Shown here piece after piece: positions 44,276 through 53,971 of a stretch of DNA of 64,000 nucleotides; the first letter of the stretch is position 1, and each line of letters opens with the position of its first letter. The stretch covers positions 105,705 to 169,704 of the forward strand of contig NZ_JAGPXT010000011.1 of assembly GCF_018070465.1 (NCBI RefSeq), read 5' to 3'. The position numbers and the translations under genes are program-made. A model generated the notes under the pieces. It saw only the letters and a list, made by a program, of their open reading frames with translations, made no database searches and was not told the DNA's origin. The DNA comes from Micromonospora sp. C95. Its GTDB lineage: Bacteria > Actinomycetota > Actinomycetes > Mycobacteriales > Micromonosporaceae.

Positions 44276-45527
44276 CGGGAGCGACGGCTTCCATCTGCGC
44301 GATCGTGAAACGTTTCTGTCGCTGGTATCGGCCCACTCGCCAGCCGGCGCTCGAATTCAGATCATAGAACCTGTTCCGAATCACATCAACGCGACCCTGC
44401 TGCTGGTCGAGCAGGTCGAGCAGGTTCTGGGGCGCAGGCCCATCGCCGCGCTCGTGCATGGCGGGGCGCCGGAGGCATTCTCTTTCACTGGATTTCCGTC
44501 TCCCAATGCCGCGATCGGCTCCAGTCACCTGGAGATGATGTACACGGTGTGGGGTCTGCACTTCCACAGGCTCATCGCTCGACATCGACGCGATCAGAGC
44601 AGGAGAAAATTCCTCGAACTCCTTGGCATGCTTGCCTCGGCGGCGGGAGCGACCGAACTCGGCGACCGGTGCTTCGACCGCGCGCAACAGTCACGGGTTA
44701 TATACCTCACCTCTGCGAGCCTTCCCGATATCGACATGCTGCCACCGGGCGATGCGTACGTGGCCGCATGGACCTTCGGAATGTCTCATGAGTTCGGCCA
44801 TGCTCTTGACGGCGGCAGCAGGTGGTCGAATTGGTTAGGGTCAACGACGCTGGCGGAATGGATCGAGGAGGGCCTCAGCTGGTCCGCCGAGCGTTATCGC
44901 CTGGCCGGCCGTAAGTCGGAGGACTTTGAGCTGGGTGGCGCGAGTCACATGCTTGAGCCAGCGCACCTACGCGCCGAGATCGCCGCTGACTGCTTCGCCA
45001 TCTATCTACAATTTCGGGTGACCCACCGACTCATGACAGCATTAACGGAGCCTTCGCCGGAGCCAGCTCAGATCTTGTCTACCTGCATCGACGTTCTCGA
45101 TTGCTGCATCATGATCGAGTCTTGTCTAGCAATTATGGGGCTGGCGCGGAGTTCCGACGTCGGTGGGCTGAGTGTGGCAAGCTCGGCTGCCTGGAACATC
45201 CGATCGGTCGCCGCAACGGCGTTTATGGATGCCGTTCTTCCAGGCATGCTGCGGGATGACCTGCCGGACTGGTTGGGCAGCAGTAACGAGTGGTCGGCCA
45301 GCAGCAGCGAGTGGCTCGCCGGCAGAAATGGCTGGCAGGGTGGCGGACGGGTGTGGCACCACGGGTCTGTCGTGCAGTTGCTGCGCGCGTCGAAAGGCCC
45401 GGCCTGGAAAGAGGTGTCGGACGGCTTTTCCGACGCCGTGGCGGAGATCGAGGAGCTTGCATCTGCGGCGGCAAGGGATGCATCACCACGGACAACGCCG
45501 TCACCGGATTCGACCTCCATTGAGTGA
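44259..45527 (+). CDS. Gluzincin-like metallopeptidase, putative effector
   Basis: A 422-residue protein without signal peptide. It has a zinc site SHEFGHALD (His177-Glu178-xx-His181) and, 59 residues after it, EIAADCF (Glu240-xxx-Asp244), the HExxH...ExxxD pattern of gluzincins. Before the site is a helical, N-terminal region (about 1-170) with the strand VIYLTSASLPDID; after it an all-helical domain and a Ser/Trp-rich stretch with repeated SSEWLAG/GNEWSAS-like elements. ATG 44259 (eight bases after AGGGA) was preferred to GTG 44256. It overlaps the EACC1-like gene out of frame. Likely a cytoplasmic peptidase effector of a conflict system; substrate unknown. Confidence 0.65.
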   Translation: MNDPTSGSDGFHLRDRETFLSLVSAHSPAGARIQIIEPVPNHINATLLLVEQVEQVLGRRPIAALVHGGAPEAFSFTGFPSPNAAIGSSHLEMMYTVWGLHFHRLIARHRRDQSRRKFLELLGMLASAAGATELGDRCFDRAQQSRVIYLTSASLPDIDMLPPGDAYVAAWTFGMSHEFGHALDGGSRWSNWLGSTTLAEWIEEGLSWSAERYRLAGRKSEDFELGGASHMLEPAHLRAEIAADCFAIYLQFRVTHRLMTALTEPSPEPAQILSTCIDVLDCCIMIESCLAIMGLARSSDVGGLSVASSAAWNIRSVAATAFMDAVLPGMLRDDLPDWLGSSNEWSASSSEWLAGRNGWQGGGRVWHHGSVVQLLRASKGPAWKEVSDGFSDAVAEIEELASAAARDASPRTTPSPDSTSIE

Positions 45528-45716
45528 GGCGACAGCGCCGGCCCTTCGGTTTGGACTAACTCGACCAAGGCATGGCTGGCGCAGTTGACCTGCCTACCGG
45601 GGATTGTGCGGGCATGTTCACCTTTATCGACTGCCGATGTCCCGCCCCGGCGGCCCGGGCAGCCGGTGGACCGTCCGCCTGATGATCAACGGAGGCCGGT
45701 GGGTGGGCGGGGGTGG

Positions 45717-45803
45717 TCAGTGGGTGGCACTGGCGAGGAAGAAGAGAACGGCCACCCAGACGGCGGCGAGGGTGAAGCCCAGCGGGGCGACGTAGCGGCT
45801 CAT
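45717..45803 (-). CDS. Tiny single-pass membrane protein (28 residues)
   Basis: MSRYVAPLGFTLAAVWVAVLFFLASATH is split here as MSRYVAPLGF and TLAAVWVAVLFFLASATH: almost the whole protein is one membrane helix. GGAG lies five bases upstream of ATG 45803 with no other start nearby. It lies between the island and the acyltransferase gene in an otherwise empty 530-bp region. Function unknown; small membrane proteins of this size are often missed. The flanks 45528-45716 and 45804-46057 show nothing else. Confidence 0.45.
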   Translation of the reverse strand: MSRYVAPLGFTLAAVWVAVLFFLASATH

Positions 45804-46057
45804 GACAGCTCCGACGTGGCGACTGGCGGCCCGGGCAGGGCGGCGGACCGCGAGAGAGGGGTGGATCAGGACGCGCACACGCGAAGTCGTGACCGGGCTG
45901 CTGTCCGGCGATGGCCGTCCGATCTGCCGCCACCGCAATGCTGCGGGGCGGTGGGACGGTTACGCAGGGGGAGCGGGCCAGCTCAGGCGGAGCGGGGCTC
46001 AGCGTGGCTGGCGGTCGGCCCGGCCACGACTGGGAGGATCGCTATCTCGCACAGCGA

Positions 46058-47272
46058 TCACCTCCTGGGGTCGGTTCCGGGGCGACGCGGGCCGCCGAGC
46101 GACCCGCAAACGTCGATCATCGTACACCCGGTGTGCGTGCCCGGCCCACTCGGCCGATCGGTCGACGGACCCAGCCCGTTCATGTGTCGCGGCCGGGGCT
46201 GCCGGCGTCGAACGAGCAGCACCAGCACGGCGGTGAGCACCGGCAACCAACCGATCCGGGCCAGCAGCCAGGCCGGGTCGTCCGGCGCGGTGTGCAGTCC
46301 CGGCAGCGGGGCCCCACCGTGCGCGGCGAGCACCACCACCGCGACCAGCACCGGCTGGTGCCAGAGGTAGATGCGTACGGCATGGCGGTTGATCTCGCCG
46401 GCCAGCCTGCGAGGCAGCGGCCGGGACAGCAGTCGCACCAGGGTCGGCCGGACCAACAGGCCGAGACCGGTCTGGGTGACCGCGAGCGCCACCACGAGCA
46501 ACGATGGCGGATCGAGATTGGATCGGCTGTCGCCAGGGACGCCGACCGCGCTCACTGGATAGCCGAAGGCGAGTACGGCCGCCAGTCCGACCGCTCCGGT
46601 GGCGGCCAGCCAGCGGGCGTCACGTCGTCGGCCCAGCCGGCCGTCGGCGTGGGCCAGTCCCAGCAGGTACGGCACGGCCCAGGCGGCCAGCACCGTCACC
46701 GGTGGCAGCCAGGTGCCGGCCGGGAGCAGCCGCACGGCCAGGTCGGTGCCGGCCACCACGGCCGCCGCGGTGACCGCGCAGCGCGGCGTGCCCCAGCGGC
46801 GTACGGCGGCGCGCAGTGGGCCGGTGAGCATCACCAGGGCCAGCAGCGGTGCCAGGAACCACAGTGGACTGATCGCCAGGGTCAGTGCCACCGACAGGGT
46901 GCGGTCGGTGACGCCGGCGACGGCGGCGACGAGCAACACGGCTGACCCGGTGCCCAGCAGGGCGACCGCCGGCAGCAGCAGCCGGCGCAGCCGGTGAACC
47001 ACCCAACCGCGTCCGGGATGCCGGTCGGCCGACCGGGCGGAGGCGTGACCGGCGGCGAAGAAGAACAACCCGAGGGTCTGCAACACCCAGCTGACCGGAG
47101 CCAGAGCCGGCATCGTGGTGAGCGGGCTGGCCAGGTTCAGCGCGCCTGCCGTGTCGAGGACCAGTCCGGTGACGAGCCAGTGACCGAGCACCACTCCGGC
47201 GACAGCGAATGCGCGCAGCCCGTCGACGAGGGGGTCCCGAGCCGGCCGGTGGGCGGTGCGGTGGCCGCTCAT
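46058..47272 (-). CDS. Acyltransferase-3-like multi-pass membrane protein
   Basis: A 404-residue integral membrane protein with about ten helices. It opens RDPLVDGLRAFAVAGVVLGHW, the usual start of acyltransferase-3 (OafA/OpgC-like) proteins, with LFFFAAGHASA after the second helix and IYLWHQPVLVAVVVL near the end. Such enzymes O-acylate sugars or cell-wall polymers at the membrane. The C-terminal 40 residues are disordered. ATG 47272 overlaps the TGA of the DUF1023 gene (ATGA), so the two are coexpressed. Confidence 0.82.
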   Translation of the reverse strand: MSGHRTAHRPARDPLVDGLRAFAVAGVVLGHWLVTGLVLDTAGALNLASPLTTMPALAPVSWVLQTLGLFFFAAGHASARSADRHPGRGWVVHRLRRLLLPAVALLGTGSAVLLVAAVAGVTDRTLSVALTLAISPLWFLAPLLALVMLTGPLRAAVRRWGTPRCAVTAAAVVAGTDLAVRLLPAGTWLPPVTVLAAWAVPYLLGLAHADGRLGRRRDARWLAATGAVGLAAVLAFGYPVSAVGVPGDSRSNLDPPSLLVVALAVTQTGLGLLVRPTLVRLLSRPLPRRLAGEINRHAVRIYLWHQPVLVAVVVLAAHGGAPLPGLHTAPDDPAWLLARIGWLPVLTAVLVLLVRRRQPRPRHMNGLGPSTDRPSGPGTHTGCTMIDVCGSLGGPRRPGTDPRR

Positions 47273-48171
47273 CGGGTCGCTCCCGCCGCTGTGCGGGTAG
47301 CACCATGCAGCACCACCTCGGCGACTGCCGCGAGGGTCGGACCGCCGGGCAGCAGGTAGCCGTCGTGGCCGGTCGAGGCGGCCGGCAGCGGCCGCGCACC
47401 GAAGGACGGGTCGGCCGGCCGGATCCCGTGTCCCACCCCGGGCAGGCGGAGCTGTGGCACCCGTCGGATCCAGTCGTCCGGTGCCTCGGCCGCCCAGACG
47501 CGCACCGGGCCGAACCGGTCGGCGTGGTCCGCCCCGACGCCCACGCCGCCGAGGGTGACAACATCGGTGACCTGCGGCGGAGCCTCCATGGCGGCCAGCC
47601 CGACGACAAGCGCGCCGTAGCTGTGACCCACCAGGGTGATGCGGGTGGCCGGTAGCTGCCCGGCCAGTGTCCGCAGGTGGTCACCCAGTTGGTCGGCACC
47701 CCGGCGGGCGGCAACCGGGGTGGCTGCCGTGGCGATGCCGTCGGGCGGGTCGTAGCCGAGCCAGGCCAGCACGGCCACCCTGGCGTGCGGATCGGCGGCG
47801 TGCAACGCGGCACGCAGGGCACGGGCCTGCTGGGCCGGAGCGCGCCGAGCCACTCCGCCCAGCCCCCGGTCGAAGTCGGCCAGCCGGGTACCGACGCCCG
47901 GCACCAGCACCGCGATCCGATCGGCGCTGGCCAGGTCACCGAGGACCTCGACGGCCCGGCCGTCGCCGTCCGGGTCGAAGGCCAGGAACTGCCGACCCTG
48001 CGCGACCCAGCGGGCGTACGGCGCTCCGGCGGCGTCCAGCGCGGCGGCGGTCGACGGGTACGCCTCGACGAAGCCGGCCGGGGCTGGTTCGGGTGGGACG
48101 GTCGTCGGCCGTACCAGCCCGGTTGCCAGCATCGCCGCCAGGCCCAGCCGCAGCATCTCCCTGCCCGCCAT
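47269..48171 (-). CDS. DUF1023-type alpha/beta hydrolase
   Basis: A 300-residue protein with an N-terminal hydrophobic segment (about residues 5-20, probably a signal peptide or anchor), then the alpha/beta-hydrolase fold. The nucleophile elbow is ITLVGHSYGALVVG; LVPGVGTRLADFD is the conserved DUF1023 oxyanion-side motif, and Asp and His candidates occur near WIRRVPQ and TGHDGYL. ATG 48171 lies six bases from GGGGAG and is preferred to GTG 48174. Secreted hydrolase of unknown ester or amide substrate. It is coupled to the acyltransferase gene, which suggests an acyl-group theme. Confidence 0.82.
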   Translation of the reverse strand: MAGREMLRLGLAAMLATGLVRPTTVPPEPAPAGFVEAYPSTAAALDAAGAPYARWVAQGRQFLAFDPDGDGRAVEVLGDLASADRIAVLVPGVGTRLADFDRGLGGVARRAPAQQARALRAALHAADPHARVAVLAWLGYDPPDGIATAATPVAARRGADQLGDHLRTLAGQLPATRITLVGHSYGALVVGLAAMEAPPQVTDVVTLGGVGVGADHADRFGPVRVWAAEAPDDWIRRVPQLRLPGVGHGIRPADPSFGARPLPAASTGHDGYLLPGGPTLAAVAEVVLHGATRTAAGATR

Positions 48172-48269
48172 CACGCGCTCCCCTCACCCGGTCTCGGGGT
48201 GCAGGATGTGCCGGCGGTAGGTAGCTGGTAATCAACCCGGAGAGCCGTTCGTGGCCTGGCACCTGGGGG

Positions 48270-48935
48270 TTACTCGCCGGCGGCGACCAGGCCGGTCTCG
48301 TACGCGAGCACGACGGCCTGGGCGCGGTCGCGCAACTGGAGCTTGGCCAGGATCCGGCCGACGTGGGTCTTGACGGTCTGTTCCGCGACGACCAACTCGG
48401 CGGCGATCTCGGCGTTGGAGCGTCCCTGGGCGATCAGCCGCAGTACCTCGGTCTCGCGTGGGGTGAGCGCGGCGAGGGCGGTGGGTCGGGGACGCTGCCG
48501 GTGCGGCCGTGCCGCGAATTCGGCGATCAACCGGCGGGTGACGGTCGGGGCGAGCAGCGCGTCGCCGGCCGCGACGACGCGTACTGCGTGGATCAGGTCG
48601 GCGGCGGGCGCATCCTTGAGCAGGAAGCCGCTGGCACCGGCGCGCAGGGCCTCGTACACGTAGTCGTCCAGATCGAAGGTGGTGAGGATGAGTACGCGCG
48701 GCCGGTCGGCCGGTCGGTCGCCGAGAAGCTTGCGGGTCGCGGCGAGCCCGTCGAGCACCGGCATCCGAACGTCCATCAGCACCACGTCCGGGTCGAGCCG
48801 GCGGGCCTGGGCGACCGCCTGGGCACCGTCGGCGGCGTCGCCGACCACCAACAGGTCCGGCTGGGCGGCCAGCAGGGCGCCGAAGCCCTGCCGGACCATC
48901 GCCTGGTCGTCGGCGATCAGCACCCGGATCATCAT
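48270..48935 (-). CDS. NarL/LuxR-type response regulator
   Basis: A 221-residue DNA-binding regulator. The receiver domain shows IADDQAMVRQGF and the phospho-acceptor Asp in DVVLMDVRMPVLDG; the conserved Lys is in FLLKDAP. The LuxR helix-turn-helix reads LTPRETEVLRLIAQGRSNAE. ATG 48935 overlaps the TGA of the histidine-kinase gene (ATGA). The kinase and regulator form one two-component system; target genes are not identifiable here, although the adjacent DUF1023 and acyltransferase genes are candidates. Confidence 0.94.
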   Translation of the reverse strand: MMIRVLIADDQAMVRQGFGALLAAQPDLLVVGDAADGAQAVAQARRLDPDVVLMDVRMPVLDGLAATRKLLGDRPADRPRVLILTTFDLDDYVYEALRAGASGFLLKDAPAADLIHAVRVVAAGDALLAPTVTRRLIAEFAARPHRQRPRPTALAALTPRETEVLRLIAQGRSNAEIAAELVVAEQTVKTHVGRILAKLQLRDRAQAVVLAYETGLVAAGE

Positions 48936-50215
48936 GACCTGTCCCTCGGCTCGTCGGACAACGGCGGGCCGGTCGGCAGCAGCGCGTCGATCGCGTAGCC
49001 GCCGTCGGCGGTGGGGCAGGCGGTGAAGCTGCCGCCGAGAGCGAGGACCCGCTCGCGCATGCCGGTCAGCCCCTGCCCGCCGCCGCGTGCGTCGGAAGCT
49101 GTCGGGATCCCGCCGGTGGTGTTCTGGACGTGTACCGCCAGGGCGTCGGGCTGCTCGCGGACCGTGACCCGCACCTCGGCGCCGGCCGCGTGGCGGGCCG
49201 CGTTGGCCAGGCCCTCCTGGATGATCCGGTAGCCGGCCAGTCCGACCGGTACGGGCGGCTCGACGGTGACGTCGCTGTCCAGTTCCACGGTCATGCCGGC
49301 CCGCCGTGCGGCAGCCACCAGCGCGGGTAGTTCGGCAAGCGTCGGCTGCGGGGCGGTCCGGGGGTCCTCCGACTCGCTGCGCAGCACGTGCAGCAGCCGC
49401 CGCATGTCGGTGAGCGCCGCCCGGGCGGCCTCGGCGATGGAGCTGAATTCGGCCCGGGCCGGTTCGGGCACGGCGAGTCGGTACGGCGCGCTTTCGGCCT
49501 GCACGGCGATCAGTGACATGTGGTGCGCGACCACGTCGTGCAGTTCCCGCGCGATGCGGGTGCGCTCCTCCAGCACCGCCCGCCGGGCCTTCTCCAACTC
49601 GCTCAGCTCGGCCTGCTCGGCCAGTGCCCGCCGGGTGAGCAGGTTGTGCCGCAGCAGGTCACCGACGATGAGCAGCACCACGACCAGCAGGGTGACGGCC
49701 ACCTGGTTGCCCGGCGGCACGAATATCCACACCGGCAGCAGGCTGAACAGGCCAGTCCAGGCGAGCACGGCCCGGTCGACCCGGGCGGCCACGGTGATCA
49801 GCACGACGACGATGACCAGGACCTGCGTCGGGCTCCACGGCCAGAACTCGTAGGTGGCGGGGCTGAGCACCACGGCGTTGTCGGTCGTACGCCGGTTGAA
49901 GGTGCCGAACAGTTGCCCGATGAACATGATCCGCCAGGCCAGCAGCGGTCGGGTGGGCAGCAGGGGCAGCGGTGCGACGGTGAGCAGTGCGATGACCCAG
50001 GCGGTGGCGATGGGCAGGCGTCGCGTGTCCAGCAGGAACTGCGCGGTGATCAGGGTCAGCCCGAGCAGAAGCAGCAGCCCGGTCGTCCGCAGCACGGCTG
50101 CGGTGCGCGGTCGGTGTCGCCACCGGTCCAGTGGTCGGCGGCTCGCCGGATGGTCCGGCCCCACCACGGTGCGGCGCAGGCCCGCCAGGGCGGCCCGGAC
50201 GGTACTGCGGTCCAT
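48932..50215 (-). CDS. Two-component sensor histidine kinase (HisKA_3)
   Basis: A 427-residue kinase with four to six membrane helices in residues 45-185, a DUF-type coupling helix, then HisKA_3 with EERTRIARELHDVVAHHMSL (phospho-accepting His) and HATPase_c (GYRIIQEGLANAARHA, GGGQGLTGMRERVLALGG). ATG 50215 gives MDRSTVRAALAGLRR; the ribosome-binding site is weak. Membrane-sensing kinases of this type often respond to envelope stress, but no sensor domain can be named. It is divergent from fabG with a 153-bp spacer. Confidence 0.92.
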   Translation of the reverse strand: MDRSTVRAALAGLRRTVVGPDHPASRRPLDRWRHRPRTAAVLRTTGLLLLLGLTLITAQFLLDTRRLPIATAWVIALLTVAPLPLLPTRPLLAWRIMFIGQLFGTFNRRTTDNAVVLSPATYEFWPWSPTQVLVIVVVLITVAARVDRAVLAWTGLFSLLPVWIFVPPGNQVAVTLLVVVLLIVGDLLRHNLLTRRALAEQAELSELEKARRAVLEERTRIARELHDVVAHHMSLIAVQAESAPYRLAVPEPARAEFSSIAEAARAALTDMRRLLHVLRSESEDPRTAPQPTLAELPALVAAARRAGMTVELDSDVTVEPPVPVGLAGYRIIQEGLANAARHAAGAEVRVTVREQPDALAVHVQNTTGGIPTASDARGGGQGLTGMRERVLALGGSFTACPTADGGYAIDALLPTGPPLSDEPRDRS

Positions 50216-50230
50216 ACCCCGGCAGGGTAG

Positions 50231-51073
<843 letters not shown>

Positions 51074-51099
51074 ATCCCGAGCACGGAGGAATGAGCGTA

Positions 51100-51867
51100 A
51101 TGTCCGGACTGCTGGCCGGTAAGCGGCTGCTCGTCACCGGCGTCATCACCGACGCCTCGATCGCCTTCTCGGTGGCCAAGCTCGCCCAGGAGAACGGCGC
51201 CCAGGTCGTGCTCACCGGCTACGGCCGACTGTCACTCGTGGAGCGGATCGCCAAGCGGCTGCCCGAGCCGGCCCCCGTGATCGAGCTGGACGTGACCGAC
51301 CCCGAGCATCTCGCCGGGCTGGCCGACAAGGTCCGCGAGCACGTCGACGGCCTCGACGGGTTGGTCCACTCGATCGGGTTCGCCCCGCAGAGCTGCCTCG
51401 GTGGCGGGTTCCTCGACGCCTCCTGGGCGGACGTGTCGACGGCGCTGCACGTCTCGACGTACTCCTACAAGTCCCTGGCCGTCGCCGCGCTGCCGTTGAT
51501 GTCGCCGGGCGGCTCGGTGGTCGGCCTGACCTTCGACGCCAGCCAGGCGTGGCCGGTCTACGACTGGATGGGCGTGGCCAAGGCCGGGCTGGAGTCCGCC
51601 TCCCGCTACCTCGCGCTGCACCTGGGCAAGCAGGGCATCCGCAGCAACCTGGTGGCCGCCGGTCCGCTGCGCACCATGGCCGCCAAGTCCATCCCCGGCT
51701 TCGAGCAGTTCGAGGACGCCTGGGCCGGGCGGGCCCCGCTGGGCTGGGACCTCACCGACCAGGAACCGGCCGCCCGGGCCTGTCTCGCCCTGCTGTCGGA
51801 CTGGTTCCCGGCGACCACCGGCGAGATCGTGCATGTCGACGGCGGCTACCACGCCGTCGGCGCCTGA
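51100..51867 (+). CDS. inhA: Enoyl-ACP reductase (FabI/InhA type)
   Basis: A 255-residue NADH-dependent enoyl-ACP reductase. It opens SGLLAGKRLLVTGVITDASI (split as SGLLAGKRLLV and TGVITDASIAF), with VHSIGFAPQ, the catalytic pair in VYDWMGVAKAGLES (Tyr and Lys) and SNLVAAGPLRTMAAKSIPGF, all close to mycobacterial InhA. ATG 51100 was chosen because GGAGGA lies nine bases upstream; ATG 51091 touches the ribosome-binding site. It acts in fatty-acid elongation. The next gene, for heme synthesis, starts 72 bp downstream. Confidence 0.96.
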   Translation: MSGLLAGKRLLVTGVITDASIAFSVAKLAQENGAQVVLTGYGRLSLVERIAKRLPEPAPVIELDVTDPEHLAGLADKVREHVDGLDGLVHSIGFAPQSCLGGGFLDASWADVSTALHVSTYSYKSLAVAALPLMSPGGSVVGLTFDASQAWPVYDWMGVAKAGLESASRYLALHLGKQGIRSNLVAAGPLRTMAAKSIPGFEQFEDAWAGRAPLGWDLTDQEPAARACLALLSDWFPATTGEIVHVDGGYHAVGA

Positions 51868-51939
51868 CGCCGACTCTGTTTACGACCGGGACCCGGGGGC
51901 GTTGCCGGGATGCCGCAGGCCACCGGCAAGAATGGGACC

Positions 51940-52971
51940 ATGGCGTACGACGCGGTGGTGCTGGTGTCCTTCGGTGGCCCGGAGGGGCCCGACGACGTGC
52001 TGCCGTTCCTGCGGAACGTGACCCGGGGGCGGGGCGTCCCGCCGGAGCGGTTGGCCGAGGTCGCCGAGCACTACCAGCACTTCGGTGGGGTCTCCCCGAT
52101 CAATCAGCAGTGCCGCGAGCTGTTGGCGGCGGTCCGCGCCGACTTCGCCGCTAACGGACTCGACCTGCCGGTGTACTGGGGCAACCGGAACTGGGACCCG
52201 ATGCTCGCCGACACGGTGGCCCAGATGCGTGACGACGGCGTACGCCGGGCGTTGGCGTTCGTCACCAGCGCCTTCGGCGGGTACTCCTCGTGCCGGCAGT
52301 ACCAGGAGGACATCACCGCCGCGCGGGCGGCGGTCGGCCCCGACGCGCCGGTGATCGAGAAGCTGCGCCAGTTCTGGGACCACCCCGGCTTCGTCGAGCC
52401 GCACGCCGACGCGGTGCGCTCCGCACTCGCCCAGCTCGACCCGGCGCGGCGGGACAGCACCCGGCTCGTCTTCACCGCACACTCGGTGCCGATCTCGGCG
52501 GCCGACGGCGCCGGCCCGCACGGCGGCCGGTACACCGCCCAACTCGCCGAGACGGCCCGGCTGGTGCACGCGGCGGCGGCCCCGGACCTGCCGTACGACC
52601 TGGTCTGGCAGAGCCGCTCCGGCCCACCACACGTGCCGTGGCTGGAGCCGGACATCAACGACCACCTGGAGACTCTCGCCGAGCAGGGCGTGACCGGCGT
52701 GGTGGTCAGCCCGATCGGCTTCGTCTCCGACCACCTCGAGGTGGTGTGGGACCTCGACACCGAGGCATCGGACACGGCCAAGCGCCTCGGCCTGGACTTC
52801 GTCCGCGCCGGTACCCCCGGCACCGACCCGCGCTACGTGACCATGGTGCGGGAGCTGGTTCGGGAACGCATCGATCCGGACGGGGCGCAGCTGCGCCGTC
52901 GCCTGGGCCAGCTGCCCATGTGGGACACCTGTCCCACGGTCTGCTGCGTCCCGGCCCGCCGTCCGTCCTGA
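51940..52971 (+). CDS. hemH: Ferrochelatase (coproporphyrin/protoporphyrin type)
   Basis: A 343-residue enzyme inserting iron into a porphyrin; in actinobacteria this is usually coproporphyrin III (CpfC). Motifs: LVSFGGPEGPDDV, HFGGVSPINQQCR, WGNRNWDP, FVTSAFGGYSSCRQYQ, VFTAHSVPIS (metal-site His) and SPIGFVSDHLEVVWDLD. Cys in YSSCRQYQ and the C-terminal DTCPTVCCVP fit the 2Fe-2S cluster of actinobacterial ferrochelatases. ATG 51940 (MAYDAVV) is the family start; ATG 51910 is an alternative. Synteny is with mycobacterial hemZ. Confidence 0.94.
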   Translation: MAYDAVVLVSFGGPEGPDDVLPFLRNVTRGRGVPPERLAEVAEHYQHFGGVSPINQQCRELLAAVRADFAANGLDLPVYWGNRNWDPMLADTVAQMRDDGVRRALAFVTSAFGGYSSCRQYQEDITAARAAVGPDAPVIEKLRQFWDHPGFVEPHADAVRSALAQLDPARRDSTRLVFTAHSVPISAADGAGPHGGRYTAQLAETARLVHAAAAPDLPYDLVWQSRSGPPHVPWLEPDINDHLETLAEQGVTGVVVSPIGFVSDHLEVVWDLDTEASDTAKRLGLDFVRAGTPGTDPRYVTMVRELVRERIDPDGAQLRRRLGQLPMWDTCPTVCCVPARRPS

Positions 52972-53009
52972 CCGCCGCGGCGAACCCGACGACACCCCTG
53001 GGGATGATC

Positions 53010-53789
53010 ATGCAGGACCGTAAGCCCGTCGAAAGCTGGCTCACCGACATGGACGGGGTGCTGGTGCACGAGGGTCAGCCGGTGCCGGGCGCGCCGGAGT
53101 TCGTCAAGCGGCTGCGTACCTCCGGCAAGCCCTTTCTGGTGCTCACCAACAACTCCATCTACACGCCGCGCGATCTGCAGGCCCGGTTGGCCCGGATGGG
53201 CCTGGATGTGCCGGAGCAGGCGATCTGGTCGTCCGCCCTGGCCACCGCCCAGTTCCTGGCCGACCAGCGGCCGGGCGGCACGGCGTACGTCATCGGTGAG
53301 GCCGGGCTGACCACCGCCCTGCACGCGGTGGGCTACGTGCTCAGCGACTTCGCTCCCGACTACGTGGTGCTGGGGGAGACCCGCACCTACAGCTTCGAGG
53401 CGATCACCAAGGCGGTCCGGTTGATCAACGACGGGGCCCGGTTCATCTGCACCAACCCCGACGCCACCGGGCCCTCGGTGGAGGGTGCCCTGCCGGCCGC
53501 CGGCTCGGTGGCCGCGATGATCTCCAAGGCCACCGGGGTGGAGCCGTACTTCGTCGGCAAGCCCAATCCGATGATGATGCGGTCGGCCCTGAACACGATA
53601 AACGCGCACTCGGAGAGCACCGCGATGATCGGTGACCGGATGGACACCGACATCCTCTGCGGCCTGGAGGCCGGGCTGGAGACCATCCTGGTGCTGACCG
53701 GGATCAGTTCCCGGACGGAGGCGGAACGCTACCCGTACCGCCCCTCCCGCATCGTCAACTCGGTAGCCGACCTGATCGACGAGGTCTGA
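53010..53789 (+). CDS. HAD-IIA phosphatase (NagD-like)
   Basis: A 259-residue HAD-IIA hydrolase. Motif I is LTDMDGVLVHEG, motif II LVLTNNS, motif III Lys in FVGKPNPMMM and motif IV MIGDRMDTDILCG, with the C2 cap between II and III. NagD-like enzymes dephosphorylate nucleoside or sugar phosphates; the exact substrate is unknown. ATG 53010 lies five bases after GGGGA and is preferred to ATG 53004. It follows the ferrochelatase by 38 bp and converges on an unknown gene with a dispersed element between. Confidence 0.92.
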   Translation: MQDRKPVESWLTDMDGVLVHEGQPVPGAPEFVKRLRTSGKPFLVLTNNSIYTPRDLQARLARMGLDVPEQAIWSSALATAQFLADQRPGGTAYVIGEAGLTTALHAVGYVLSDFAPDYVVLGETRTYSFEAITKAVRLINDGARFICTNPDATGPSVEGALPAAGSVAAMISKATGVEPYFVGKPNPMMMRSALNTINAHSESTAMIGDRMDTDILCGLEAGLETILVLTGISSRTEAERYPYRPSRIVNSVADLIDEV

Positions 53790-53886
53790 CCCGCCGCTCG
53801 GTAGGTGCTGACCCTGGTCAGTGCCGTACCACGTCGCGGAGCAGGAACTCGGCGAGCACGGGAGCGAGGGTGGTCGCCAGCACGCC

Positions 53887-53970
53887 GATCTTGCACTTTC
53901 GGTCGGGACAAAGGCGGGCGAAAGCCGCATCTCGGCGACCACAAGTGCAAGATCGCGGGGTGCGGGGTGG
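53887..53970 (-). repeat. Dispersed 3' element, copy B
   Basis: GATCTTGCACTT (53887-53898) and AAGTGCAAGATC (53943-53954) bound a 68-bp hairpin, followed by G tracts that abut the stop codon of the minus-strand gene at 53972. In the sense of that gene: stop, C-rich tract, CGCGATCTTGCACTT hairpin, as in copies A and C. Confidence 0.8.
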
Positions 53971-53971
53971 G

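Noticed and set aside
45585..46945. Plus-strand frames opposite the acyltransferase gene
   Set aside because: Antisense to a clear membrane protein; Gln/Arg/His-rich shadow composition.
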